From Larus michahellis (lineage: Eukaryota > Chordata > Aves > Charadriiformes > Laridae), in assembly GCF_964199755.1 (NCBI RefSeq), contig NC_133903.1, positions 1,245,001 to 1,309,000 on the forward strand: a DNA stretch of 64,000 bases. The letters run 5' to 3'. Below the pieces are notes generated by a model. It was not told where the DNA came from. It made no database searches and was given only the letters and a program-made list of their open reading frames with translations. Positions 51,004 to 63,319 of the stretch are shown piece after piece (position 1 is the first letter of the stretch; each line of letters starts with the position of its first letter). The translations under genes and the position numbers were made by a program.

Positions 51004-51889
51004 ATATGCAACGCATTTGTTTTGTGGCCCTTCAGCGATGAAACGCTCTGCACCAAGCGCATCCTTTTCAGCTGTCTTTGCAAAATAGAAGAGGGTAAAT
51101 GCAGCTCCCTTTGGGGCCTGATCTGAAGTACGCAGAAGTAAAGGGGAAGATTTCCCTAAAGCCGGTGACCTTTAGATTGTGTCCCTTAAGGTCAGTGGTT
51201 ATGGTTTGGGAAGTATTCTCACTCTGCACCTGGCCAAAGCTGTGGGTAGTGTCTTCTGGCTCCGTTTTTGCCAGATTCCCATGGATTTTAGCTAAGCCAT
51301 GAGTATACTGTTTTGTACATAGTGAATTACTTATTACAACTTATAGCAATCGCTGAGAATTAGAAGGTGACATTTTTCTTGTCTGTTAACTTTAAAAAAA
51401 ATTTCAGTTTTTTTCTTTAAAGTTGAGTGTTGCCTCGACTCTAGTGCTCCTACCCCGTTTTTCCCGTTCCTGTTCTGTTGACGGTCAGTGTTGTCCCCTA
51501 CACTGCAGTCAGTGAAGTCTGCCGTGTCAGAAAGAAGCTAACTGTTAGAACCAGTAAAAAATATTGTTAATTCACGTTTCATGTGGAAGAATGACCCTCC
51601 TGATGAAGACGTTTTGTTTGTTTGTTTTTGTGGGCTTGGACCAACCTCCAAGATATTAAAATCCGTTGAGTTCCTTTCTTTCACTTCATTTCTAGCCATG
51701 AATGTGACAGAACGAGTCATCACAAGGATGCTGCGCTTTATTCCCCACCATTCTCTTAGTTTTACTGAATTCAGTGAGTTGCAGAGTAAAGAGAGGAAAA
51801 ATTGAAATCTCAGCTCTGCAGAAGTTTCACCAACGGTGGAGAACAACTCTATAACTCGGAGTAGGTTCAGTGGAGAATGTTTGTGGCCC

Positions 51890-52140
51890 TTAATTGGAGC
51901 AACACAGTTACCTTAATGTCGCCATTCTTCTAAATTAACTTTAAGTAGCATTTGTATTAATGATGATCATTATGTATTAATGAGAAATCATTTGTTCCTT
52001 CGATATTTCCAAATTGTATTATGATTTTCAGAGCTTGGTGGCGGTGATTACCAATCTAAAAAAATAAACAAATCATCTTCATAAGGACAGATCACATCTT
52101 TAATATGACACAAACGATAAAAGAAGAAATAGATCTTACT
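51890..52140. promoter_or_regulatory. Candidate conserved non-coding element
   Basis: GTATTAATGA occurs exactly at 51954-51963 and 51974-51983, 20 bases apart (about two helical turns), around GATGATCATTAT. Further TAAATTAAC and AATTGTATTATG motifs flank it. The phased duplicate suggests cooperative homeodomain binding, which is an inference. Confidence 0.3.
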
Positions 52141-53182
52141 AATTTGCTTGATTGTAGTCAATATCATTGCATATTGAGATCTAAGCGGTTTGTGCCGTGT
52201 CAGTCCTTATTTCCCATGGAAGAGTCTATGTCGTGTTGTCTTGGTTCATCACTCACGCCAAGGGCACGGTTACCAGCAGGAAAACAACAGCGGAGACACG
52301 AGTCTCTGTTGCTGTGCTGTTAACTGCTTCTAAACAAAACCTTCGTGGCACTGAAGACAGAACCGTGCCACGACGACTTCGCCTTAAAGCTACTTGGCTT
52401 TGACTCCAGACAAGCATTTGCTGGTGTCAGAAAACCCAAAAGGCGGGTTTGAATGTGTCCGGGCTTCTCCTGACTGATGCTGCCTGAGCGAGATGTCTGG
52501 AGAAAGGGTGTTCCGAGCTAGCCAGGATGGATGTGACCCAAAGGAACCTACCCTTAAAACCAAGCCCCTGCTGGCTCCGTTCGGCTTTGACTGAGGCCCA
52601 GGAGGAGATTTTGAAAGCTTTGTTTTCAATTTCTTCTGAATGCAAAGCCAGATGTGCTGATTACAGGGTGGAATGACTTTGGAAGCACAGAGGTGACCTT
52701 CGTTTACTGGTTAGTTCTCTGACCTTGTACGCTGCTAAGACCAGGACTGTCATCCGGAGTTATTTATTAAAAGGTAGAAATATACCTGTGAAATCCTTGA
52801 AGGCAGCTGCTTTCAGAAGTCAGAAGGGTGCTGAAACGTTTCTCCTTGCAGTGTTCCCCAGATGGCTTAAACGTACAGAGCACAAGGACATCATGTGCGG
52901 TGGGGTCAGACCCTCGTCACGGGCAGCAGCCTTGCCCGGGACAGCAATTTAGCTCTTGTAGATAATGTGCAGTAGCAAAATATCAGTGTGAGGTCTTGCA
53001 CTTTTCTAAACAGCTTCATTTTCCAGATACGTCAAACCTCTGCTGAAATACTCTGGAGAATAATTTTTGCAGCCAGGGAGGGCTTCAGCACTTCTTTTTC
53101 CCTTCTCCTGGGAAAAGTTTCATCTTATAAAAATGATTTTTTTTCTGGTTCTCCAGGTGGGTTAATATTCAAAAGGGCTGCC

Positions 53183-53206
53183 TTTTTTTTTTTTTTTTTT
53201 TTTTTT
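53183..53206. repeat. T24 homopolymer
   Basis: Twenty-four consecutive T, the longest single-base run in the window. Length is likely polymorphic or partly a sequencing artefact. Confidence 0.92.
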
Positions 53207-54835
53207 GGTATTGCTGTTGAGCTCCTGAGCTAGGTAACTCTGGCTGAGACTTTGAAAGGCGTTTAGGCATACGAGAGCATTGAGAGCACGTTAGCTTTAC
53301 GCCTTCCATTAGCTGTGTCTTGTGGGCTTGCAAATCTCAGCCGTCCGCTGTGCCCTATAGCACTGCCGGCATCCCCTCGCTGTGAACTGGCGTCGCTCCA
53401 CAGGCGTCAGTAGAGTTGTACAATCTACACCAGGTGTGACGCCTTGTTTAAAATTATTCCTCTAAGAGTTTTCTAGACACTGTGCCCAAGCTATATAATC
53501 AGATAAATTCCTGAAAAGGAACCAGTGATTCCTTTGCTCCTGCTCCAGATCTTTTTCTGATTTTCTCCGCCTTCCCTGGGTCTGAGGGGGCCGGCCGAGC
53601 CGCACACCCAGCTGCTCTCTGAAGAGCTCCGGGCCGAGATCAGGAGCTGGCCTGGAGCATCCTATAGCGCGCGTTAGCTCCCAGCCCGCAGATTGGAAGG
53701 TCGAGTGTTTCCATGATATGGAAAGAAACAGGCAAAGCAAACACAGCAAGGTCAGGGAAGTGAAAATCCAGCCTGTTTGTGTAAGAACAGCAATTCTGGT
53801 ACCTACCGGGAGACTTTGCTGAAAGCAGCGCCATTCCAGCCAGGCTGAGTGTAAATTATAACAGTGATAAAAGATTTGTTCCCCTCCCCTTAACTGAAAA
53901 GTGGTTTAACTTGACTTAAGGCATTAACCCTTTTTTCTTTTATTTTGAAAATTTCTGAGCCTGTATGGCAGCTGCTTTTTCTGGTCTCGGCTATTAAAAA
54001 TGTATCATTTTTATTGGTTGCATGGCAACAGATAATCCCTTTGTTCTGTTTTGTTTAAACAGATGCTGAGAACTCTGCCTGTCGCAATAAGTAAAAGCAC
54101 TACCCTCAGGCTTCCTTTAAAACTGCAAAAGAGGGAGAGTATGGGGCTTGAATTAATGTTACTTCCAAAAGTGAAACTTTTGGTCATAGCAAGTAACAGA
54201 CCTATAATCTGCTTAAATAGTTATGCTTAAAATGTGCTTTGATGCCATAACCTAATTGACTTCGGCAGCCTTGCCTGGAAGGTTAACTCACCCAGAGCGG
54301 GACGGGGATTGCCAAGCCAAAGGCCGTAGCTCCTCTGACCAGGATAAAGGAATTGTTCTGCAGAGAAGCAGTAAATTGAAACCAAAAATCTGTTGGAAAT
54401 CGGAAGCATTTTTCATTAACTTTAATAAGCCGTAAGCTCACTGATGTTTAATGAGCCTGTTGGATAGCATAAATTGTAAGTGGCACGATGAGGCCACAGT
54501 CCTGATTTTGGTTTCTCTTGGCCCGATATAATTTCACTGATGCCTGGGAAGTTTCTCCTGAATCCCTTCAGCTGCAGGGAGACCAGAAGCAGGCTGGAGG
54601 AGTTTCGCAAAGGGCCAGCACGAATGCTTCGGTGGCCAGTGTTACCTGTTATAAAATGGATGAGGGTGTCAGTGCCTCAGAGGTTTTCCTGACAAACGCG
54701 AGTGGAGTGCAGCCCGGGAGACAAAAGGAAGAGACTTGCAGCGTGTCTGTCACAATAGAGCTGTTATAAACACTTACGTTCGTTTTGCCACCTTTGAACA
54801 TTACCATAAGGAATAAACCTCACCGCTTGCTTTCT

Positions 54836-54863
54836 CCCCCCCCCCCCCCTTTTTTTTTTTTTT
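54836..54863. repeat. C14T14 polypyrimidine tract
   Basis: Fourteen C directly followed by fourteen T. A 28-base pure pyrimidine strand can adopt triplex or i-motif-like forms, and the paired strand is A14G14. A common place for polymerase slippage. Confidence 0.92.
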
Positions 54864-56119
54864 AAATAAAATGAACACTGACATGGTGCAGCCAGGTGTT
54901 TAGGTTTTCTAAAGAAGATAAATGAACCTGTAGAAAGTTATTTAGACTCTACTGTTGCCCTCTATGATGTATAGACTTGGAAGCCTCTGAAGCATGAGAG
55001 AAGTGACTGTAACGTCTGCATGTTAGTCGCAGACCCAAATTACACTCTAACAACTCTCCCAGGGGATATTTTTAGGAGGACCAGGTTGCTTGGGTATTAG
55101 CATGTCTCCAGTAAAAACTCTCCCTAGACACTGCTATGGGGCCACAGGATTTTGTTCCTGGATTTGAACTGGAGCCTCAAAGAGGGAGGCTCCACTAGTT
55201 TATGTAGAGAGCAACGTTGTAAGAAGGCTTGGTAGATGAGAAAGGTCTCGCCTTCTCTGGGTTTACTGCAGACTCTGAGAGGTTTCAGTGACAAATGGAG
55301 GAAAAGAAAAGGGTTATGAAAAAGCTGCTTTTCTGTCCTCTGAGGCACTGAGAGGCAGGGCACAAACAGGGAAAACACGGGCAGCTTCTCCACTGTCCAT
55401 CTGAGAACATCTCCTCGGGGTGTTCTCTGCTTCTGAGGGGCACGAAGGGAGTAGGGAAGTTTGGTTCTTGGTGTATTCTTGGAGCTGCACAGAGATCCTT
55501 GCACTCAGGTTATCGGTGAGATGCCTGTACACTCTGTATGGCTTAAACCTTGGGCCTTTTCAACGTGAGGATGAAAGTGTGGATGAGATGAGACAAAGGC
55601 TTTTTTGTCCATCAGAAATGTAATATTTGTTTCTCAAATGTAGCTTTTACTAATCAACTGTTCATGCCCTGCTTTCTACCTTAGACATCCTCAGCTGCTG
55701 TAAGGGGAAGTTATGCTGCAGGGAAGCTATATCCAGTTCTTCTAGGGTTCATTTGAAAAACACACATTTCATTGTCTATTCAGTTCAAAAACGTGCAAGA
55801 ATTTGTCCTAAGGAGACAGTTCATATGTCAGTCTTAACTCTTTGTATGGCCCTAGTGTTGTTATATCATCTGATTTGCTAGGTTTTATTGTCTTTCTCTG
55901 TGCTGTGGCACTTCTAATAAGTTGCTTTCTAATTCCGTTGCCACATAAACCATTTCTCTGAAGCCCCCATAAATTCAGACTGGCTCACGCTCCATCTGTG
56001 CCTCTGCTCCTCCGTCATATCAGCAGGGATTGGGGGGTCTCAGTCTCAGACTGTGTCCGTGCGTCTCACCTGCCTAATGCTCTGGAAGAAATAAGACTGG
56101 AAGCCCTATGTCACAGTCG

Positions 56120-56330
56120 TGCAATTGCCTGAAGACATCAGGTAAATAAAAAAAGAGCTGATTTATTCTGATGTGAAGGCATTGTTAATTAAGTCATTGA
56201 GGGGAATGAACGCTAAGCAAAGAATGCTATCTGACATCAGCAATTATTTTATTGATGCCTCCGCATCTCAATCAAATGCAGCTCTTTCTTGACAGGTAGT
56301 ATTTAGCAATGATGGCAAAATGGTAGCTTT
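56120..56330. promoter_or_regulatory. Candidate conserved non-coding element
   Basis: Contains GTTAATTAAGTCATTGAGG, CAGCAATTATTTTATTGATG and ATCTCAATCAAATG, with two GACATCAG motifs (56133-56140 and 56232-56239) 99 bases apart. Non-coding in all frames; the motif set suits homeodomain, AP-1-like and TALE-factor binding. Confidence 0.28.
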
Positions 56331-57140
56331 AGAGGAGGGGAGGTGAGGGTCTCCAGCGAACGGTGGAATATTTCCATTAGCATCAGATTTTTGGATACAG
56401 TTTTAGGTGCAAAACTGAGTTAACTCCACCTGGGTAGCTGCGTGAGTTTATTCTAGAAGATGAGTTCTTAGTTGATGCAATCCCAGGTATTGTTCCAAAT
56501 CCTCAGAAAATTGGTACAGTCCTAAATTAATGGAATGGGATCTATTGGCATGGACTTTAATGTTGGGTTGCTTTTATATTTATTCCTCAGAAGTGCCAAC
56601 AAGTCTGTGCTGTGATCAAAAATTGTTTCATTTTTATGGTATAATTTTTGGAAGTGTTACTGTTTAAAGCAGGGGTTGCTGGGAATAGTTGATTTGTCAT
56701 GTTTGAAGATCCAAGTATCAGTCTTACTTGGGCGCTGGCAGAAGAAGTTCGAGTTTGTAAGACCCATACTGATATTTCTTTGCTTAAACACCAGTTAATC
56801 ATCTACTCAGGTGCTTCTGTGGTCACCAGAGGACAAGACAACCTCAACAGCAGCTAAAGTCAGAGCAGAGTGGGATGTGTGCTGATGAAATAAGCTCTGA
56901 TGCATATAGAGTCCAAAAGAAACTAATGCTCAGAACTCAATGGATCCAAATCTTTGGCACCTAAAAAATGAAGAAAAGAGTAAAATGAACTGAAATATTT
57001 TACATAAAAGTGTTTCACATTTAAGAGAGCATGCCTTGAGCACTAAAATTATAGTAGCGAGAAAATAAACTTTGTAGACTATGTCAATAGCATAAAGGCA
57101 GATTAATTTTACCTTAACAGTTATCTCCTCCTCTGTGCAG

Positions 57141-57217
57141 TTATTCAGACGGCATTATGCCGTGAAAACAAAGAGGAGCCTACTGTGCACGTGCAGTTTG
57201 CGACTGTAAATAAGAAG
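57141..57217 (+). other. Weak candidate exon
   Basis: A good acceptor-like sequence (pyrimidine-rich CTCCTCCTCTGTGCAG ending at 57140) precedes 77 bases with one open frame beginning IQTALCRENKEEP, and AAG/GTATCA at 57218 is a poor but possible donor. The frame stays open past the donor to a stop near 57256. The peptide resembles nothing I recognise, and an open 77-base stretch is common by chance, so I do not call it a gene. Confidence 0.1.
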
Positions 57218-58599
57218 GTATCAGAACCGAAGCTTCTAGTTACAGAACAACAGTAGTTGTAGGCTGCGGATCACATCGGATACCCGGCTTGCAAATTATA
57301 GACACAGGCTGGAGGAATGGCGGGGTGAGGACAGTTTCTCAATTGCTGCTTCCCAGTTCCCAGCGTGCTCAGGGTTTTGGAGTGCTGTGCAAACAACGTA
57401 AGAGAGCTGTTACGTGCCCGTACACCAAGCAGGGGCTCTGAGTCTCCTGGAGGTGCACGGGCCTGCAGAGCACCGGCTGGTCTCTGTCTCTGAGATCACC
57501 CCAGCGGTGGCTGCTCAGGTCATCAGGCTCTCCAGGCTTCTCCTTAATGCTTTTGTTGTCTACTGTTGAAATAATAGTATTCATCATCTTCATCATCAGA
57601 CGTGACCGTATTGTCCAGCTTTTCTTCACATAGAGGCAATGTGTTTACTGAAAACATTTTCCTTTCCTGTGTTATTTTTGACCATTTGACACTTCAGTCT
57701 CTATATGAAGAGTATGACTTTACGCTTCCTTTCTGTTACTGTTGTATCTAAACATTTCCTTATCTTGGCCTTTATTTTTTTATGCAGCTCGACAAAAGGA
57801 GAAATCCATGGCTTTTCTGTAAGTTTTTAGCAATTTCTGTGTTGTGATTTGTATTAAAACTAAGAACATTGCATTTCTTGCATTTGTTATACCTATGTTT
57901 TATACCTGCTTCCGCTTCCCCCTAAGCCGACTTGGTTTTGTAGCGGCTACAGCTTGCTTTGACTCAGACTGTGGTTTTTCTGGACATCCAGAAAAATGTT
58001 CTTAGGCTGTTCCCAATTATTGTAACATTTTTCTTCTAAAATTCTTTCTCCCAACTGGTTTGGCTCTTCTACTCCCTGCCCTCGCCGCCCCCCAGCGTCA
58101 TGAAATCGATCCTTTTTAAGCAGCAAGCATGTATATTAGTACTTTTGGCAAAGTAAAAAGTCTTCTGTTTGCACTTGAAAAATGCAATCAAGTCATGATC
58201 ACTTCTTCTTTGGATAATACCTTTTTTTTGTGATCAATTTACTCCTTATCACACAGATGAGCTCTAATATAGAATTATCTGTGTTGGATGCACCTTTTCT
58301 GAGTTAAGATTTTGTCATCCGTAGTTTCTTAGCAATTGCAAGGACAATTTAACTCTGGCAGCATGAGTTCTCTCTGCATAAATCACACATTGGAGTATTA
58401 TTATTTTTTTTTCCCCTTGCGCTTTATATATTGGTGTTCAAGGAGCTGCTCGTACTGATTTGTACTGTGATTTGGTCCTCTTTTGGGGGTGAGGGGATAT
58501 CTTTTTCTCAATTACTTGCAAAGGGGCTGACCAGATGTGTTTTTGCTCAAGACCGTTTTTATTTTTGGCTGTCATCATAGACCTAATTACATCTGCATG

Positions 58600-59015
58600 A
58601 TACCCCGCGAAAGCTGAGCCGGTAGCTCCACTGGGCCCTGCACCTTTCCCAGAACAACCCCCCAGCTGTCGCCGCCCCTTACACCTTCCAGGAACGGGGT
58701 GATGCTGCCCCGCAAACTGCCTCTCCTCTGCTTCGGGCTGGCTTGGCCAGCCCTGGCAGACTCCTGCGCGGATCCTGGAACAAAGAGAGTCTTGTTCTTT
58801 GGATACTTGGAGATCTTCAGTGCAGTTGCTGTGAAGGTGGAGAGCTCTCCCGCCAGGCAGGCCGCGTGGTGGTGTTTGCGGAGCAGCACTTCTGCCTCTC
58901 TGAGAGACAGGTCTCGGCAGCGGTGTGGCCTCGCAGGGGTTCCCTTTGGGCTGAGGCGCAGGCTGCGCCCCGCAGGCTTCGGCAGGGTCAGGGTGGCACC
59001 GTAACGCTCGCTTAG
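58600..59015. other. CpG-enriched patch
   Basis: CpGs recur about every 15 bases, densest at 58850-58980. A 214-codon minus-strand frame covers the region, but frames on both strands are open here, which is the signature of stop depletion in GC-rich DNA rather than a gene. Confidence 0.4.
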
Positions 59016-61850
59016 TCTCAGACGCATCCCCCTGCCCCCAGTGATTCGGCCTCTCTGCACTGTAAAACACGCTCCCGGGCACCTACCGCCTTCAGTCAGA
59101 GAAAACTCGACGTGAACGTACGCGGTAACATGAAGGTTTGCATAGGGAAGTAGTAACTTGGGGCCAAAGCGTAGAGTAGAGTTATTGCTGTGGTTATCAC
59201 TTCAGTGTCTGCTGAAGCGATTATTAGAAGCACCCGGGAGACACACGACAGTTCATGCGTATGCTTGCCTTGGAGAATGCAGAACCCACACTGGAATTAA
59301 AATGCTTAATAAAATAGGGTAGTTTGCGTTAAGTTTCAAAAGGGATTTATGAGAAGCTGTAACCAACTGACTAAAGAATATGGATCAGGCTGTGAAAGAA
59401 GGAAGACCTAGAATTGACATGAAAGATTTATTCTTGAAGGCGATCTTATGTAATCGAAATCGGTGGTATTACCATATTTTTGCCTTTCTTCGGGAAATAA
59501 TTAAGCACTCCTTTCTGATCGTTTTATGGAATCAATGCTCTTTCAGCAGCGTTAGCATTATTTGTCTTTGTGAAGTGCACATTTAGGGATGGTAATCATT
59601 TTTAAATAGCTGACATTAAATACAGAGTAGCCCTCTTTTCCCTGGACAGAGAAGAACACGACTGAAGGGCTGGGAGCGGTATTACTATCTTCGCGTGGGT
59701 CCCCTCTTGGCTGCAAGTGGGCCGTAGTTCCAGCTCCATATTCACTTTTGCCTTGATTTTAATTGCCCGGTGCTTGTTTTGCCTTTTCACACAGGGGAGC
59801 GGGAGGGGGCAGCCCTCAGTGTCTCATGGGGCAGCTTTGCCCTGCGCAGTCTGAAGTCCCTCGGGAGCATTGGGTGAGACCTGAGCAACGCTGGGCACCG
59901 GCGGGGCACGAACCGATGGGAGTGAAGGGGATAAAGTGAAGCACATGGTGGGCGGCAGCAGAGGAAGCAGAGTTAGCCGCCTGGAAACGCGGGCGGGAAT
60001 GAAGCAGCAGAACAGTTCTCGTCACTTCACTTTCCTGTTTTCTCCTGCAAATTGCAGAGGCAGATACGCCACGGGACAAGTTAGTTTTCTTCCCACAGCT
60101 GTTTGCTTTGTCTGCTCTTCTCAGAATCTACCCAAATCCAGTGGGTAGCGCTGGAGAAAGACGGGGGGAGTTTGTTTGAACCCCACTAGCTGCCTCTGCA
60201 GCTGCACAGGAAAATGAGCTGCTGGTGGCAGAGTGAAGAGGGGGCAGCAGGAGGTGGACCAGGAGGATGGCAGGAACCCAGGGAGAGGTGCGGGATCGGG
60301 GTGCCAATGCTAATCCAGTCTGGTGAAAAATTCCCCTGTTTTTCTCCTGCAATTTAGCCTTGTCTTTTCTTTACAGTTGTGAACTTGAGTGCTTTCAGTC
60401 TGCAGCTCATCAACCTTCCGGATACCCATCTCTAGTTGCAGAACAAGCCATGGCAGACAGTGTCTCTGCCTTCATCTCCTGCACCCGCGTGCAGTGAGCT
60501 GAGGCACGGTGTTTGTTACCGTCCTTACCCTTTTGTGGGGTTTATCCCCTTCAAAACTTATTAAAAGACTCCCCCTAAAGCAGTAACATGGATAATGCTC
60601 CTAATCATCTCTGTGCTCTAAAATACTTGTAAATGAAGCCTAAGTACCAGCCAGTTCTTGAAATGTAATTACAGGAATTCACTTGAGATGCGAGTTTCTT
60701 TGAATGTGTTAAGGATGGAACTGGAGTAGAAAAATAACAACTAAAGACTGGCTTCTGCTTGGAAGAAAGCCTCTCTGCTCCCCCCTCTGCCACATCTCCC
60801 ATGCCTAGCATAAAGCCACTGTGTCATTGGGTCAGTGGGTCTCAGATATTTAGCTTAAACCAGCTGAAAGTTCAAGACAGATACTAGAAATACTGTGTTA
60901 ATTCTGGCTTCGTTCCTTCCTCTGCACAGACACTGCTTTAAGAGTCTACTGAAAGCAGAAGGTCTTTTAACTCCTGCTATGTTAGGGTACCCATAAATCA
61001 TGAAAGCTTTTATTTCGAAGCTCTCTGTTGTATGTGGGACATCTAGAGCTTCTCCTCAGAGCATTAACACCGTGTCGTGCCCCTGGGACACTGCGAACCG
61101 GCTCTGTGAGCTGCGTGGTCCCATACGCGCCTGCGCCGCGGCAGCTGCTCGGCGGGGAGATGGCGTAAGCAGCAATACATTCCTCTGACTTTGGTGTGTA
61201 TGGGAGCGGGGCTGGGCAAGAGGGTTGTGGCCGTTTTCTGTTCTCATTATGAGATTGAAACCACACCTGGTTTTTGTGTGTGTGTCCATGTGACTGGAGA
61301 ACAGCAGGGAGTCGGCAGAGCTTGGCTTTGAACAGAAAGGAAATACCAAGATATAAAAAGGTATTTCTCTAAGTGCAGCGACCTGGAGGCAAACCCAAGA
61401 AGGGAGAAATTATGCCAGGAATACAACACGGAGCCCGTGTTTAAGAGCTGGTGTGAAGAGGAGGGAAGTTGAACTTGGTGATGCTCTTTGTGTTGCTTAC
61501 CTGTAGCGGTATTGGAGATGTAACGAGGATAACGAGGTGATGGTTACACCAGCCCTAATGCAGAGCAGAAGGAAAGCTTGTGTCTTCATAAATGATGTAT
61601 AAATTAGTGAGACAGTTTGAGAAAAGTCTCTGCCTCTGTTTTTATGGGCTGTGCTGTTAGCCCGGCACCAGCTGCCTCTGTCAGAGCCCCCCGTGTGCAT
61701 TCAGCTACCTCGGGAGCACGCTGTGTGGTGGATTTATGAACTCACAGGAGTTGCAGTGCTAAGCATGGCTGCCTTTCTCTCCTGATTACCTGCTTCTTAT
61801 TAGGATATATTGCTCTGCCAGTCGTGCTGAGTGCCGGTTCCCAGGACCGT

Positions 61851-61870
61851 GCGTGGCGTGGCGTGGCGTG
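61851..61870 (+). repeat. (GCGTG)4 microsatellite
   Basis: Four exact copies of a CpG-containing 5-base unit. Confidence 0.9.
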
Positions 61871-62118
61871 ACCAGGCGACGTGGCCAGCCCTGGGTGCTC
61901 TGGGACGCGCTTGTTCCCTACCAGCGCTCTTAAACCTTCTGCAGGCTGAGCGCAGAGTAAATATGACATTCTCACCTGCCAGGGAGAAAGCCTCTGGTGT
62001 GGGACGGGATTTCCCTAATCTGAAATTGCAATAAAATAAAATATTAGCAGCCAATATGATCCGGGGAACCCTTTCTCAGTCAGAATAATCAGACTCCACT
62101 GCAAGAAGCGATTCCTCT

Positions 62119-62150
62119 AACAGCTGCCACGGGGAACAGCTGCCACGGGG
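62119..62150 (+). repeat. 16-base perfect tandem duplication
   Basis: AACAGCTGCCACGGGG occurs twice head to tail. Each copy carries the E-box CAGCTG, and a third CAGCTG follows at 62153-62158, giving three E-boxes in about 40 bases. Confidence 0.9.
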
Positions 62151-62532
62151 TGCAGCTGCAGTGCTGCAAGGTGCCCTGTCCACAGCGGCTATCCCCGGGG
62201 AGAGGAGCTTCGTGCGTATCTGAGAACGTACACGATGAAACGATGCTGCAATCAGTGTGGTTAGGCTGCAGCATTTGATTATCAGCGAAACCTAAATGGC
62301 ATCTAGGCTAGCTCTGTAATTGCTCTGAGACCTCAAACAGAACCGGCTGTTCAGATGTGGCATGGCTCGCAGAGAAGATTTGTGGTGCTTGTCAAGAAAT
62401 TTATTAAATTGTCGTTTATTATTGTTATTCAATATTATGAGTACACCGGCATGTGATCTTTCCATTTACAAGAGAGTACAAATTTACCTCCCTGCTGAAA
62501 GAAACCTCTTCTAACTCAGAAAGTGCGTTTGC

Positions 62533-62550
62533 AGAGAGAGAGAGAGAGAG
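62533..62550 (+). repeat. (AG)9 microsatellite
   Basis: Nine uninterrupted AG units. Confidence 0.9.
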
Positions 62551-62739
62551 ACTGTTAAGTGAATTAATGACTTAATGATGATTGTTTATTATTTGTATTA
62601 CAGTAGTGTTTAAACTGAGACTGGATCTTTTATGTGTTCAGTATTGCACAAAGGCTGATTGCAAAAGCCGCTTCCCCAAAGAGCTAAATGGAGAACAGAT
62701 AAAAGACAGAAGAAAAATGACTTTTCCCGGATCTGAGAA

Positions 62740-62815
62740 GTCGAGAAAGGAGCTGCCTTGCCTGGGGTTACGTAGCGAGTCTGTGGCAGAGCTTGGATGT
62801 GAACCCAGATGGATG
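62740..62815 (-). mobile_element. MIR/CORE-SINE relic, minus strand
   Basis: On the plus strand the segment contains CTTGCC, GGGGTTAC, TGTGGCAGAGC, GGAT and GAACCCAG in the same order and at near-identical spacing as the inverted MIR consensus, where they come from the tRNA-derived head and core (CTTGCCCAAGGTCAC, then GTGGCAGAGC, then GGATTCGAACCCAG). The internal promoter B-box relic corresponds to GTGAACCCA. Sequence to the left (about 62690-62740) is A-rich and may be the degraded 3' part, but I could not align it. MIR-like SINEs in birds are old and shared with other amniotes. Confidence 0.65.
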
Positions 62816-63084
62816 AGTACAACTCTTCTCACACAAACCGATGTGGCATCTTGATTTTTATCCAGTGTTGCATTAACTACTTGGTGTTGCACTGGTGAAA
62901 GTGTCTGTGCTCCTCTACTGAAGAAAGCAAACACTTTGTGTGTACGTGGGAATAGAAAGCTAACATTCATGTCTGAAAGTATCTTTAATCTCTTGTTCTT
63001 ACATATGCGTGTTTCTTAAAAAGATACATCTGTCAGCAGCTGCAAATCCCATCAGTAATGCTTGCTAGGTGCAAAATTACCCTG

Positions 63085-63250
63085 TCTCCTGAGCCCTGGA
63101 CTGGGATTCGGGCAGTCTGAGTGCTAGCCTGGCTCCGGCCAGGTGGGCTTCGCTCTGGTAAGGCGCTGCAGGGTGGGAGGGGCGTGTTCTTTGTTTGGTT
63201 TTTTCTTTTGTTTTTTTTGCACCTTTCAGCCTCAGTGTGCTTGTCACCAC
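63085..63250 (+). mobile_element. Possible MIR-like tRNA-SINE relic, plus strand
   Basis: ACTGGGATTCGGGCAGTCTG followed by AGTGCTAGCCTGGCTCCGGC resembles the tRNA-derived head of amniote MIR-like SINEs. CACCTTTCAGCCTCAGTGTG further on (about 63220-63240) resembles the 'cacctctctgtgcctcagttt' core. A T/G-rich stretch (63188-63220) interrupts the two. The match is by memory of the family consensus and is weak in places, so this could be chance. Confidence 0.35.
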
Positions 63251-63319
63251 CGTGACCATCTCCCAGACTCAGACTAGCTCATTCCTATCCTTCCATCTTG
63301 TCCTCAACGGTGCTGTAAG

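Larger units (their letters stand above)
44166..51889. other. Unique non-coding sequence
   Basis: Only the listed simple repeats and duplications stand out. Open frames such as 49116-49517 are AT-rich with no recognisable domain. Confidence 0.5.
52141..58599. other. Unique non-coding sequence
   Basis: Holds the two longest polypyrimidine tracts and one enhancer-like block (listed). No gene recognised. Confidence 0.5.
59016..62739. other. Unique non-coding sequence
   Basis: CpG density rises in small patches (59880-60000, 61090-61160, 61830-61920). No exon or RNA gene recognised. Confidence 0.5.

Noticed and set aside
58438..59082. 214-codon minus-strand frame
   Set aside because: GC-rich patch with open frames on both strands at once. 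No recognisable domain; low-complexity Pro/Gly/Gln-rich translation typical of stop-depleted DNA.
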